64,000 nucleotides of DNA from Rhizobium sp. PDO1-076. Lineage in GTDB: Bacteria > Pseudomonadota > Alphaproteobacteria > Rhizobiales > Rhizobiaceae. The notes under the pieces were generated by a model. That model did not search any database, was not told the DNA's origin, and saw only the letters and a list, made by a program, of their open reading frames with translations. The first letter of the stretch is position 1. Every line of letters begins with the position of its first letter. Where the stretch lies: the NCBI RefSeq assembly GCF_000247475.1, contig NZ_AHZC01000419.1, positions 1-64,000 of the forward strand, in the 5' to 3' direction. Position numbers and translations under genes: made by a program. Shown one piece after another: positions 17,884 through 26,499 of the stretch.

Positions 17884-18837
17884 TTAAATCTCATCCGACT
17901 TCTGGCTGCCGACCGCGGTGCAGGCAAGGCTATCGCGGATTTGATGCCGCAGCCAGTCATTCGCAGGGTCGCTGTCAGCGTGCTTTGCCCAGACCATTTT
18001 CACCGGCGGAAAGGTCAGATTAACGGGCAACGGGCTGACCTCAAGCCCGAGAAGCGCCGCATAGCGACCGGCAATCCGGCTCGGCACCGTGGCAATCACC
18101 GGTGCGACCTGTGCCGCCGAGAGCACCGACATATAGCCGGGTGCGGCCGTGATCACGTTCAAATCCACGCCGGCGATTTCCAAGGCATCCTTGATGCAGC
18201 CCTGCAATGTCTCGTTCTGGGAGATGGTCGCATGTTCGGCGGAAAGATAGTCCGAGAGTTCCACTGGGTTCGACAGAGCCACAAGCGCCGGATTGTAGCA
18301 GCATGCCATTTCCGGTTCGTACAGTGTCTCGAAGGACCGGCGGCTCGTCTTCGAATAGGTGCAGCCGACCGCGATGTCGATACTGCCATCCTCCAGCGAA
18401 GGCTCCATCGCCTCGTAAGGAAACACCCTGGCTAAAACCTTGAGGCCGGGTGCATCGCGTCGCAAGCGCATTGTCAGTTCGGGGATCAGCAACAGCTCGA
18501 TTTCCGGCGACATGGCGATGCGGAACGTCCGCTCTTCAGTGGCGGGGTCAAAAGCCAGGCTACCGGTCAGTGCCATCTGCGCCTGGCGCAGGGCATGGCG
18601 CACCGGGATGGCCAAACTGCGCGCCCGCGCTGTCGGCTGCATCACCTGGCCGACCCGTATGAACAAATCGTCCTGAAGCAGGACCCGAAGCGTTGAAAGG
18701 GAATGGCTCATCGCAGGTTGCTGGATCTTCAGCCGTCGAGCCGCCCTGGTGACATTCCCCTCCGAGATCAGGGCGTCGAACGCAACGAGCAGGTTGAGGT
18801 CAAATGATCGCAAATTGAAATGATCGATAGTTGTCAT
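17884..18837 (-). CDS. LysR-family transcriptional regulator (divergent from MBL gene)
   Basis: From ATG 18837 the protein has 317 residues (ATG 18846 would add three). The N-terminal winged helix-turn-helix reads FDLNLLVAFDALISEGNVTRAARRLKIQQPAMSHSLSTLR, of the NodD/SyrM-like branch, followed by the effector-binding domain from about residue 95. It is divergent from the MBL-fold gene across 103 bases, which contain a perfect 12-base palindrome; by the usual LysR pattern it probably controls that gene and itself. The inducer is unknown. Confidence 0.9.
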   Translation of the reverse strand: MTTIDHFNLRSFDLNLLVAFDALISEGNVTRAARRLKIQQPAMSHSLSTLRVLLQDDLFIRVGQVMQPTARARSLAIPVRHALRQAQMALTGSLAFDPATEERTFRIAMSPEIELLLIPELTMRLRRDAPGLKVLARVFPYEAMEPSLEDGSIDIAVGCTYSKTSRRSFETLYEPEMACCYNPALVALSNPVELSDYLSAEHATISQNETLQGCIKDALEIAGVDLNVITAAPGYMSVLSAAQVAPVIATVPSRIAGRYAALLGLEVSPLPVNLTFPPVKMVWAKHADSDPANDWLRHQIRDSLACTAVGSQKSDEI

Positions 18838-18861
18838 GAGCCACATCGATTTGATTGCTGG

Positions 18862-18873
18862 TGTAGCGCTACA
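18862..18873. promoter_or_regulatory. Palindrome between the LysR and MBL genes
   Basis: TGTAGCGCTACA is a perfect 12-base palindrome in the divergent intergenic region, 24 bases from the regulator start and 68 from the MBL start. It could be an operator; LysR sites usually have the T-N11-A form, which this does not show clearly. Confidence 0.3.
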
Positions 18874-18940
18874 TACGTGCTCTGCAGGTCAGTTCCAAGA
18901 CCCTCTGATCAACACGCCGCACAACACTCAGGAGTTTACC

Positions 18941-19912
18941 ATGCAGACCCGCCGTTCCCTTCTTATCAGCACAGCCGGTGCAGCCCTCGCCGCCGGTGCC
19001 ATAACCACCTTGCCGGCCGTTGCCTTCGCCAAGGCGCCGATGGTCGGCAAGCAGGCCGCCAGCTTCTACCGTTTGAAACTCGGTGACTACGAGATCACCG
19101 CGGTCTCGGACGGCACGGTGAAACTGCCGATGTCGAAAATATACAGGCACATCACCGAAAAGGACGCAGAGACCTATCTCGCAGGTCATTTTCAGGCCGA
19201 TTCCGAAGTTTCGGTCAACGCCTTTCTGGTCAACACCGGCGAGAGGCTCGTTCTGATCGACGCCGGCACGGGCGACCTTTTGGGGCCGGCGCTTGGCAAA
19301 CTTGTCTCCAACATCGAGGCAGCGGGGTACAGGGCGGACCAGATCGACGATGTCATCCTCACGCACATCCATGCCGACCATTCCGGCGGCCTTGTTGCCA
19401 ATGGCAAGCGCGTGTTCGAAAACGCGATCCTGCGCGTCAACCACCGCGAGGCCGAGTTCTGGCTGAAAGCCGATGCCACGGCCAAGGCCGATAAGGTCCT
19501 GGGTCCGCAGATCGCCCAGGCCGAGAAATGCGTTGGCCCCTATGTCGACGCGAAGAGGTTCGAAACCTTTGCAGATGATGCCGCGCCTTTGCCCGGCTTT
19601 GGTTCGGTTCTGAGGGCCGGCCACACCCCCGGCCACAGTGGTATCATTGTGGAAAGCCAGGGGGAGAAGATCGTGTTCTGGGGTGACATCGCCCATGGCG
19701 ACGTGTTGCAATATGACCATCCGGAGGTCACGGTCGATTTCGATGTGGACCAGACGATGGCTGCAGCCTCACGTTCGGTTGCTTTCGCCGAGGCCGCCGA
19801 TCAGAAATATCTGGTCGCGGGCGCCCATCACGCCTTCCCGGGCATCGGCCATGTCAGGCGCGATGAGACAAACTACGACTGGGTGCCGCTGGTCTACAGT
19901 GCCAATTACTGA
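18941..19912 (+). CDS. Tat-exported MBL-fold metallo-hydrolase
   Basis: From ATG 18941 (CAGGAG upstream) the protein has 323 residues. The leader MQTRRSLLISTAGAALAAGA resembles a Tat signal (RRSLLIS), suggesting export folded with bound metals. The metallo-beta-lactamase core has THIHADHSGG (H142, H144, D146, H147), a later histidine in AGHTPGHSG, and FWGDIAHG for the bridging aspartate. Relatives hydrolyse lactones, esters or phosphodiesters; the substrate is unknown. It faces away from a LysR gene that probably regulates it. Confidence 0.88.
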   Translation: MQTRRSLLISTAGAALAAGAITTLPAVAFAKAPMVGKQAASFYRLKLGDYEITAVSDGTVKLPMSKIYRHITEKDAETYLAGHFQADSEVSVNAFLVNTGERLVLIDAGTGDLLGPALGKLVSNIEAAGYRADQIDDVILTHIHADHSGGLVANGKRVFENAILRVNHREAEFWLKADATAKADKVLGPQIAQAEKCVGPYVDAKRFETFADDAAPLPGFGSVLRAGHTPGHSGIIVESQGEKIVFWGDIAHGDVLQYDHPEVTVDFDVDQTMAAASRSVAFAEAADQKYLVAGAHHAFPGIGHVRRDETNYDWVPLVYSANY

Positions 19913-20238
19913 GTTCGGACCAGGCCTCGTCTCCGCGACGGGGCCTGATATCGCTTGCTCCATTGCAAATGGCAGCAGCGCTTTGCCCGCCTGGCAATCA
20001 ATGCCCAGCATCGTAGTAAGTCGCTCAATGTTCGGGCCGCATTGACCGACAAGCTTTAAATCAGTGATCGCGCCTGCTCCGCGGCATATGACATCCGCCA
20101 GTCTGGCATGATGCTCAGCGCCGTCACCGATTGCCCCAGCCGGATTTTGGTCGTCCTTGCCATCGGTCTTGGCTTGCCTTCACGGGTCAAAAATTGTCAT
20201 GGTCTGATCACCCCATCTAATATATCAGTTCATGGAAA

Positions 20239-20295
20239 CGTTGCAGTGCGAGATTCGCCGCGCCTCACGGCGTGAAAGGCTCGACGACTGCAACG
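20239..20295 (+). promoter_or_regulatory. Nested stem-loop leader element
   Basis: Outer arms CGTTGCAGT (20239-20247) and ACTGCAACG (20287-20295) pair perfectly. Inside, CGAG pairs with CTCG, and CGCCG pairs with CGGCG around CGCCTCA. The element is 57 bases and ends 80 bases before the start codon. It could be an attenuator, an RNA-protein site or a DNA cruciform operator. Confidence 0.45.
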
Positions 20296-20308
20296 CGTGA
20301 CGGTTTGG

Positions 20309-20329
20309 GCTGCCAATATATTCGGCAGC
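20309..20329 (+). promoter_or_regulatory. Second stem-loop before the racemase family gene
   Basis: GCTGCC (20309-20314) and GGCAGC (20324-20329) pair around an AT-rich nine-base loop (AATATATTC). It lies 13 bases after the nested stem-loop and 46 bases before the gene. Confidence 0.4.
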
Positions 20330-20375
20330 GTGCGGCGGGCTTGGGTAATGCCGCTTCGATACGGGGAAATTACAG

Positions 20376-21416
20376 ATGAGATGGAAGCGGACGATACAGC
20401 TGCTCGACGTTCACGCCGAGGGTGAGATCGGCAAGGTCGCGATCGGTGGCGTGCCGAAGATCCCGGGCGACACCGTGGCGGATCAGTTGGCTTGGCTGAA
20501 CACCGACCCAAAGGGCGAGGAACTGCGCCGGATGCTGGTATTGGAGCCGCGTGGTGCGCCGATCGGCTCGGTCAATTTGCTCCTGCCTCCGAAAAATCCT
20601 GCCGCAGATGCCGCCTTTGTCATCCTGCAACCGGATCAGGCGCATGCAAGCTCCGGTTCGAATTCGATCTGCGTCACCACGGCATTGCTGGAGGCCGGCA
20701 TTGTCGAGATGCAGGAGCCGGAAACCATCGTCATGCTGGAAACGGCGGCCGGCCTCGTCAAGGCGACCGCGACCTGTCGCGATGGCCGCTGCGAGCGCGT
20801 CAAGCTGACCATGGTGCCCTCCTTTGTCCACGAGCTCGACGTTGCGCTCGAGACCGAGCATTGGGGCCGGATTACCTTTGATCTGAGCTATGGCGGCATC
20901 TTCTACGCCCTGGTCGATGTCGGCCAGGTCGGCCTGACGATCGAAAAGGCCAATGCCCGCGCGCTGGTCGAGGCAGGCATGATCTTGAAGCAGGAAATCA
21001 ATCGGCACATTCCTGTTGTGCATCCGGAGATCCCCGCCATTTCCGGCGTCGCCTATGTCATGTTCCGGGATGTCGACCCCGATGGTGCCGTGCGCACCTG
21101 CACGACCATGTGGCCGGGCCGGGTGGATCGTTCGCCCTGCGGCACCGGCAATTCGGCCAACCTGGCAACGCTGCATGCGCGTGGCCGGGTCAAGGTGGGT
21201 GATGTCATGCTGTCGCGCTCGATCATCGGCTCGGAGTTCGAGGTCGGCCTTGCAGGCGTCACAGAAGTTGCTGGGCGTCCGGCTGTCATTCCGACGATCA
21301 GCGGCCGCGGCTTCACCTTCGGCCTGCATCAGGTTGCGCTCGATCCGTTCGATCCCTTCGAGCATGGCTTTGCGCTGACCGACGTCTGGGGTCCATCATC
21401 CGGCTCGATCGGCTGA
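20376..21416 (+). CDS. Proline racemase superfamily enzyme, Ser/Cys type
   Basis: The 346-residue protein belongs to the proline racemase/hydroxyproline epimerase/trans-3-hydroxyproline dehydratase superfamily. The second catalytic cysteine is kept in DRSPCGTGNS (Cys255), but the first is replaced by serine: HASSGSNSI (Ser93) aligns with the usual CGH motif. Classical racemases and 4-hydroxyproline epimerases are Cys/Cys and eukaryotic T3LHyp dehydratases Cys/Thr; as I recall, Ser/Cys members act on 3- or 4-hydroxyproline. A role in hydroxyproline catabolism is therefore likely but the reaction is open. No other hydroxyproline genes are adjacent; the Crp/Fnr gene follows. Confidence 0.85.
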   Translation: MRWKRTIQLLDVHAEGEIGKVAIGGVPKIPGDTVADQLAWLNTDPKGEELRRMLVLEPRGAPIGSVNLLLPPKNPAADAAFVILQPDQAHASSGSNSICVTTALLEAGIVEMQEPETIVMLETAAGLVKATATCRDGRCERVKLTMVPSFVHELDVALETEHWGRITFDLSYGGIFYALVDVGQVGLTIEKANARALVEAGMILKQEINRHIPVVHPEIPAISGVAYVMFRDVDPDGAVRTCTTMWPGRVDRSPCGTGNSANLATLHARGRVKVGDVMLSRSIIGSEFEVGLAGVTEVAGRPAVIPTISGRGFTFGLHQVALDPFDPFEHGFALTDVWGPSSGSIG

Positions 21417-21592
21417 GGCAGCGATCCTGCAGGATGGGGCGATCACCATGGCATTGCGAAATTCGTTAAACTGCAATGCAAGTTGGTAGGCTAATCGTAA
21501 GGGTCTTGTTTTTCCCCATCTTGCTATCTGCCGACGCCACCGAATATGTAGGATCGATATGTGTAAATCTCAGATTGGCAAGTAATTTCTAA

Positions 21593-22327
21593 ATGAAAGA
21601 ACTCATTGCGATAGGATCAACCCTGCTGCCGTTTCCGGCAATGCCTTCCACACTTCGCGGAAGTGCGGTGTTTTCCGGTTTAACTCTTGAAGAGGACCGG
21701 GATTGGCTGTCCCGATGTCATACACGTGCTCTTTGTGCCGGTGAAAGCCTCGTCGACTTCGAAGATGCGTCGAAGGATGTCTTCATCGTCCAGACGGGCG
21801 AGGTTCGGGCGGTTCTTCGCTTTTCGGTGGGCAAGGAAGCGATCCTCGGCACTTTCAAGCGCGGCGATATTCTCGGTGAACTGGCGGCCATCGACGATCT
21901 GAGCCGTTCGGCGAGCCTGATGGCGGTCAGCGAAGCACTTGTCACCGTTATCCCCTATGCGGTGTTCCATGACATCTTGAGGCAACGCCCGGATGTTGCC
22001 CTGTCGCTGCTGCAGCTGTTGTCGAAGCGCGTTCGCGCGATGAACGAGCGCCTGTCGGAACTGTCGTTCCTCGACACCAAGCATCGCCTCTACAACACCC
22101 TGCTGCGGCTGTCGCGCCTTCGCTCTGATGGCGGGCGTGAGCGCATCATCTCGCCGCCGCTGGTCCATGCCGAGCTGGCCGAGCATATCGGTGCCAGCCG
22201 GGAAACCGTGTCGCGGGAAATGTCGCGCCTTGCGCGCGAACAGCTCGTCGAGCGCACCAGCCGTGCCATCGTGCTGAAGAACCCGGTCGAACTGTCGAAG
22301 CGCATCTCCCGTGCGCTTGAGGGCTAA
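21593..22327 (+). CDS. Crp/Fnr-family transcriptional regulator
   Basis: The 244-residue protein has an N-terminal cyclic-nucleotide-binding-type beta roll (about 25-140, with VFIVQTGEVRAVLRF and FKRGDILGELAAIDDLSRSASL), a long dimer helix, and a C-terminal helix-turn-helix LAEHIGASRETVSREMSRLAREQLVER. The RSAS in the phosphate-binding cassette resembles cAMP-type CRP (R-[ST]-A). There is no N-terminal cysteine cluster for an Fnr iron-sulfur centre. It converges on the mutarotase-like gene with eight bases between them. Targets are unknown. Confidence 0.9.
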   Translation: MKELIAIGSTLLPFPAMPSTLRGSAVFSGLTLEEDRDWLSRCHTRALCAGESLVDFEDASKDVFIVQTGEVRAVLRFSVGKEAILGTFKRGDILGELAAIDDLSRSASLMAVSEALVTVIPYAVFHDILRQRPDVALSLLQLLSKRVRAMNERLSELSFLDTKHRLYNTLLRLSRLRSDGGRERIISPPLVHAELAEHIGASRETVSREMSRLAREQLVERTSRAIVLKNPVELSKRISRALEG

Positions 22328-22335
22328 AGCCCCGA

Positions 22336-22764
22336 TCAGGGATAGATCACGCCCTTGCGCAGGATGACATTGGCATAGAGCCGCGGTTCGCCGGTCTGGA
22401 CAATTGTATGGGCCGCCTTAACCCGATTGTAGAAGTCGGCGCCGATCAGCGGCGTGACGGCGATTTTGGGTTCGTGGCGGGCGCAGCAGGCGATGATTTC
22501 CTCATGCACCGGATCGATCTGCTCGGGCTTGCCGCCAACTGTCGATCGGAAAATGGCTTCCGGCACGAAATCGTCGATCGGCATGACGCTCAACACCGCA
22601 TTCAGCACCGGGACGAGATGATGGCCGTCAAGCCGCACCAGCCGGCGCCCGTGTTCCAGCGCCGGATAGTTGCCGTCGACAATGGCAATCTCGTCGCCAT
22701 GGCCCATCGCGCGCAACGTCGCCAGGAGTTCGGGACTCAGGAGCGGATCAATTCCCTTCAGCAT
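22336..22764 (-). CDS. RbsD/FucU-family sugar mutarotase-like protein
   Basis: The 142-residue protein matches the RbsD/FucU fold: MGHGDEIAIVDGNYPA near the N-terminus with the conserved His22 and Asp30, and GEPRLYANVILRKGVIYP at the C-terminus with the family Tyr-Ala-Asn. These enzymes interconvert sugar anomers (ribose pyranase, fucose mutarotase) after uptake. It overlaps frcR by 17 bases and is downstream of it on the same strand, facing away from frcBCAK. I infer that it supplies the right anomer of fructose or a related sugar, but this is untested. Confidence 0.87.
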   Translation of the reverse strand: MLKGIDPLLSPELLATLRAMGHGDEIAIVDGNYPALEHGRRLVRLDGHHLVPVLNAVLSVMPIDDFVPEAIFRSTVGGKPEQIDPVHEEIIACCARHEPKIAVTPLIGADFYNRVKAAHTIVQTGEPRLYANVILRKGVIYP

Positions 22765-23992
22765 TTTCTATTTCCTTGAACAACACGGTTTGGTCGATGA
22801 GGTAGCGGGCAAAGATCGGCAGGCTGGCGCCGCCGATGGCGCGCGCCTGGGCGCCGACCGCCCCTTCGATGATCTCCGGAATGACGACGCCCTGCAGGTC
22901 GAGGCGGTTGACCGCTTCGACGGTGGCCGTCACCAGGCGGCTGCGCACCCAGTCGGGAAAGCCTCCGTCGATGATCGCGGCAGAAAAATCGATGATTGAC
23001 ACGGCAGCGATGACCGCTTGCGCGAGGGCTGCGGCCGTATCCTGGATCCAGATCTCCAGCGGTTCGCCGAAATCAATCCATTCCTCGGCCGCATACCAGA
23101 GCGGCTGCGGATCGATCCCGCGCTCGCGCAGCAGGTTTTCCAGAACGAAGATCGAGGCAATGTCGAGCAACTGCCGCGTTTGTCCATGCTTGTCGCGCAC
23201 AGGCAGGGGGCCGATCGCACCGGCGGTTCCGGTTCGCCCGACAAACAGCGAGGAATTGACCACGATGCCGCCGCCGATGAACGAGCCGATATAGAAATAG
23301 ACGAAGTCCGGATGCTGGGAGCCGGCCCCGAACACCAGTTCCGCCCCGCAGGCACTGGTTGCGTCGTTGCGCAGATAGACCGGATGGCTCATCCGGCTCG
23401 CCACCTCGGCCTGCAGGTCGACCGTGCGCCAGATCTCCATCGCACCGTCCGGCGCGCCGACCTCTTCCGCCCAGTTCCAGAGCTCGAAGGGTGCCGCGAT
23501 GCCAATGCCGGCAATGCGCGCCTGGTGCTCCTCGCTCATCTGCGCTTCCATCTCGGCAATGCCCTCGCAAATGAAGGGCAGAAGATGGTCGGGATGCGGA
23601 TAGCGATAGGTCCGGTGCTTCTGCATGCGGATCTGCCCTACGAAATCCATCAGCACCAGGTCCGCGCTGCGTCGGCCGATTTTCACACCGAACGAAAACA
23701 CCGCTTCCGGATTGAGATACATCGGGATGGAGGGTTGCCCCACGCGGCCACGCACCGGTTCGCCGCGCAGAAGCAGCTTGTCGCTTTCCAGCGAGCGCAT
23801 AATCACCGACACGGTCTGGGCGGACAATCCGGTCATCCGGGCGATATCCGCCTTCGAGTAACCGCGGTTCTGCCGGACCAGCGAAAGCACCAGCCGCTCA
23901 TTGTAGGCGCGCACGCGCACCTGGTTCGAGCCGCCGCCGGCACTCACCCTGGGCGTCTGTTCCACCAGCTGTGCTTGATCATTCTGTGACAC
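22748..23992 (-). CDS. frcR: ROK-family transcriptional repressor, FrcR-like
   Basis: The 414-residue protein has an N-terminal winged helix-turn-helix (RGYSKADIARMTGLSAQTVSVIMRSLESDKLL) and a ROK sugar-binding domain (FSFGVKIGRRSADLVLMDF, then RNDATSACGAELVFGAG and GSFIGGGIVVN). The zinc motif CxCGxxGC of NagC/Mlc is not evident. I accept the GTG start at 23992 because GGGAGGAG lies nine bases upstream. It is divergent from frcBCAK across 226 bases and matches the position of FrcR in Sinorhizobium meliloti, so it probably represses fructose uptake. Confidence 0.88.
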   Translation of the reverse strand: MSQNDQAQLVEQTPRVSAGGGSNQVRVRAYNERLVLSLVRQNRGYSKADIARMTGLSAQTVSVIMRSLESDKLLLRGEPVRGRVGQPSIPMYLNPEAVFSFGVKIGRRSADLVLMDFVGQIRMQKHRTYRYPHPDHLLPFICEGIAEMEAQMSEEHQARIAGIGIAAPFELWNWAEEVGAPDGAMEIWRTVDLQAEVASRMSHPVYLRNDATSACGAELVFGAGSQHPDFVYFYIGSFIGGGIVVNSSLFVGRTGTAGAIGPLPVRDKHGQTRQLLDIASIFVLENLLRERGIDPQPLWYAAEEWIDFGEPLEIWIQDTAAALAQAVIAAVSIIDFSAAIIDGGFPDWVRSRLVTATVEAVNRLDLQGVVIPEIIEGAVGAQARAIGGASLPIFARYLIDQTVLFKEIENAEGN

Positions 23993-24078
23993 TTGAGGCC
24001 GCTCCTCCCGACCGCTCCGTCGTAACGGAGCCTTAGCAGAATGTCACAGCGATTTAATAATTCAATTGGATTTATTTA

Positions 24079-24107
24079 TTGACAGCGAAAATGTTCTGAT
24101 GTTCTAA
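24079..24107 (+). promoter_or_regulatory. Predicted frcB promoter
   Basis: TTGACA (24079-24084) and TTCTAA (24102-24107) are 17 bases apart in the frcR-frcB intergenic region. The AT-rich stretch just upstream (24050-24080) contains AATTCAATTGGATT, a plausible but unproven repressor site. Confidence 0.5.
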
Positions 24108-24218
24108 ATAGTGGCGTGGAGGAGCGGTGCCGGGTGGCGCCGAACCGGGCTGATATTGATCGGCCCGGCCGACATGCGACGGCCAGAGGAACTGGCTGAA
24201 CACTTTCGGGAGGAAATT

Positions 24219-25244
24219 ATGAAGAAATCACTGCTTACCGCTGCCCTGTCGACCCTGGCTCTCGGCGTTGTCTTCGCCGCGCCGGTACAGGCCGCAGATG
24301 TATCGGCATGCCTGATCACCAAGACCGACACCAACCCCTTTTTCGTCAAGATGAAGGAAGGTGCGACGGCCAAGGCGGCCGAACTCGGCGTCACCTTGAA
24401 GGCCTATGCCGGCAAGGTCGATGGTGACTCGGAAAGCCAGGTCGCCGCCATCGAAACCTGCATCGCTGACGGCGCCAAGGGCATTCTGCTGACCGCCTCG
24501 GACACCAAGGGCATCGTCCCCGCCGTCCAGAAGGCACGCGACGCCGGCCTGCTCGTCATCGCCCTCGACACCCCGCTGGAGCCGATCGATTCAGCCGACA
24601 TGACCTTCGCGACCGACAATCTTCTTGCCGGCGAACTGATCGGCAAATGGGCGGCAGCCACCCTCGGCGACGCTGCCAAGGACGCCCGCATTGCCTTCCT
24701 CAACCTGACCCCGTCGCAGCCGTCGGTTGACGTCCTGCGCAACCAGGGCTTCATGAAGGGCTTCGGCATTGATGTCGTTGACATCAACAAGATCGGCGAC
24801 GAAACCGATCCGCGCATCGTCGGTCACGACGTCACCAACGGCAATGAAGAAGGCGGTCGTACCGCGATGGAAAACCTTCTCCAGAAGGATCCGACCATCA
24901 ACGTCGTGCATACCATCAACGAACCGGCAGCCGCTGGTGCCTATGAGGCGCTGAAGGCGGTCGGCAAGGAAGGCGACGTCCTGATCGTCTCCGTTGACGG
25001 CGGTTGCCCGGGTGTAAAGAACGTCGCGGAAGGCGTTATCGGTGCCACATCGCAGCAGTATCCGCTGCTCATGGCATCGCTCGGCATCGAAGCGATCAAG
25101 AAGTTTGCCGATAGCGGCGAAAAGCCGGCTGCGACCGAAGGTAAGAACTTCTTCGACACCGGCGTGGCACTCGTCACCGACAAGCCGGCTGCCGGCGTCG
25201 AATCGATCGACACCAAGGCAGGCCTGGACAAGTGCTGGGGCTGA
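24219..25244 (+). CDS. frcB: Fructose ABC transporter substrate-binding protein FrcB
   Basis: From ATG 24219 (GGAGGAAAT upstream) the 341-residue protein has a signal peptide (cut after VQA) and a periplasmic-binding-protein type 1 domain: [48 protein letters not shown], and [10 protein letters not shown]. It is of the CUT2 (ribose/fructose/xylose) class and begins frcBCAK, so high-affinity fructose binding is the likely role, as known for S. meliloti FrcB. Strong stem-loops separate it from frcC, which would give more FrcB than permease. Confidence 0.92.
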   Translation: MKKSLLTAALSTLALGVVFAAPVQAADVSACLITKTDTNPFFVKMKEGATAKAAELGVTLKAYAGKVDGDSESQVAAIETCIADGAKGILLTASDTKGIVPAVQKARDAGLLVIALDTPLEPIDSADMTFATDNLLAGELIGKWAAATLGDAAKDARIAFLNLTPSQPSVDVLRNQGFMKGFGIDVVDINKIGDETDPRIVGHDVTNGNEEGGRTAMENLLQKDPTINVVHTINEPAAAGAYEALKAVGKEGDVLIVSVDGGCPGVKNVAEGVIGATSQQYPLLMASLGIEAIKKFADSGEKPAATEGKNFFDTGVALVTDKPAAGVESIDTKAGLDKCWG

Positions 25245-25271
25245 TCCCCAGCCCGGTCTGACGACGAAGTT

Positions 25272-25293
25272 CTGGCGGGAGACATCCCGCCAG
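25272..25293 (+). terminator. Stem-loop after frcB (attenuator or mRNA stabiliser)
   Basis: CTGGCGGGA (25272-25280) and TCCCGCCAG (25285-25293) pair perfectly around GACA, 27 bases past the frcB stop. No T-run follows, so it more likely protects the frcB mRNA 3' end than terminates. Confidence 0.5.
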
Positions 25294-25306
25294 CCAAGGT
25301 GCGAAG

Positions 25307-25370
25307 CGCCCGGCCCCGGCGGCGGCCCAATCCAGGCGGCTGCCCAACCCAATCAGCGGTAGGCCGGGCG
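25307..25370 (+). other. Second inverted repeat in the frcB-frcC gap
   Basis: CGCCCGGCC (25307-25315) pairs perfectly with GGCCGGGCG (25362-25370) across 46 bases. Together with the previous stem-loop it makes most of the 172-base frcB-frcC gap foldable. Confidence 0.4.
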
Positions 25371-25416
25371 TGTCCTTCGTGTAGAAAGAATTCCATAACG
25401 GCAGGGAGGATAACCC

Positions 25417-26499
25417 ATGCAGCCGGCCAATCCCGAAACGCGGACTGCGCAGGACTTCGAAAAGGTCCTGACCCAGAGTTCGACCCAGATCGCCTCGTTT
25501 GATCGCCATGAGCGAAGCGCTCTGGAGCATTTCCAGCACTTTCTACATTCGAGCCCTGCGGCAGTTGCCTTGATCGTTCTGGTCCTGTCACTTGCGGCCT
25601 TCGGCACCATTCTCGGCGGCAAGTTCTTCTCGGCCTTCACCCTGACGCTGATCCTGCAGCAGGTGGCGATTGTCGGCATCGTTGGGGCGGCCCAGACGCT
25701 GGTGATCCTGACAGCCGGCATCGATCTCTCTGTCGGCGCGATCATGGTCCTGTCTTCGGTGGTCATGGGCCAGTTCGCCTTCCGCTACGGTCTTCCGCCT
25801 TCGCTGGCCGTACTTTGCGGTTTTGCTGTCGGTGCGGCCTGCGGCTTCATCAACGGCGTGCTTGTGGCACGCATGAAACTGCCGCCCTTTATCGTCACGC
25901 TCGGCATGTGGCAGATCGTTCTGGCGACCAATTTCTTGTATTCCGCCAATGAAACGATCCGTGCCCAGGATATCGAGGCCAATGCGCCGATCCTGAAATT
26001 CTTCGGCGAGAACGTCCGTATGGGTGGCGCAGTTCTAACCTATGGCGTCATCGCCATGGTGCTGCTCGTCGCCCTGCTGTGGTATGTCCTCAACTACACA
26101 GCCTGGGGACGCCATGTCTACGCGGTCGGTGACGATCCGGAAGCCGCAGAACTTGCAGGCGTCAACGTGAAGCGCATGCTGGTTTCGGTCTACACCTTGT
26201 CCGGCCTGATCTGCGCGCTCGCAGGCTGGGCCCTGATCGGCCGCATCGGCTCGGTCTCGCCAACAGCCGGTCAGTTCGCCAACATCGAATCCATCACCGC
26301 CGTGGTGATCGGCGGCATCTCGTTGTTCGGCGGGCGTGGATCCATTCTTGGAATGCTGTTTGGCGCATTGATCGTCGGCGTCTTCCAGCTCGGTCTGCGC
26401 CTGATCGGCACCGACCCGCAATGGACCTATCTCCTGATCGGCGTCCTGATTATCTCCGCCGTTGCAATCGACCAATGGATCAGAAAGGTAGCAGGCTGA
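25417..26499 (+). CDS. frcC: Fructose ABC transporter permease FrcC
   Basis: The 360-residue permease is preceded by AGGGAGGA. A cytoplasmic N-terminal tail of about 45 residues leads into 8-10 membrane helices of the BPD_transp_2 (RbsC-like) type, with VILTAGIDLSVGAIMVLSS and the cytoplasmic loop YAVGDDPEAAELAGVNVKRM, which docks the ATPase. The C-terminal GGISLFGGRGSILGMLFGA block is characteristic. Its stop overlaps the frcA start by one base (TGATG). It forms the sugar channel of the FrcBCA transporter. Confidence 0.93.
   Translation: MQPANPETRTAQDFEKVLTQSSTQIASFDRHERSALEHFQHFLHSSPAAVALIVLVLSLAAFGTILGGKFFSAFTLTLILQQVAIVGIVGAAQTLVILTAGIDLSVGAIMVLSSVVMGQFAFRYGLPPSLAVLCGFAVGAACGFINGVLVARMKLPPFIVTLGMWQIVLATNFLYSANETIRAQDIEANAPILKFFGENVRMGGAVLTYGVIAMVLLVALLWYVLNYTAWGRHVYAVGDDPEAAELAGVNVKRMLVSVYTLSGLICALAGWALIGRIGSVSPTAGQFANIESITAVVIGGISLFGGRGSILGMLFGALIVGVFQLGLRLIGTDPQWTYLLIGVLIISAVAIDQWIRKVAG

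Larger units (their letters stand above)
19913..20375. other. Long intergenic region with structured elements
   Basis: These 463 bases hold two strong stem-loops just before the proline racemase family gene (20239-20295 and 20309-20329, listed separately). A 35-codon minus-strand frame (20056-20163, beginning MARTTKIRLGQSVTAL) has no good ribosome site and may be a chance frame or a gene remnant. An AT-rich stretch CTAATATATCAG (near 20217-20228) could be a GntR-type half-site. Confidence 0.45.

Noticed and set aside
16453-19920. Genomic island inserted at tRNA-Arg
   Set aside because: No integrase gene and no repeated tRNA 3' end could be found; the gene content alone is not enough.
20056-20163. 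35-codon minus-strand frame in the long gap before the racemase gene
   Set aside because: No clear ribosome site and no recognisable sequence; kept only as a note in the intergenic entry.
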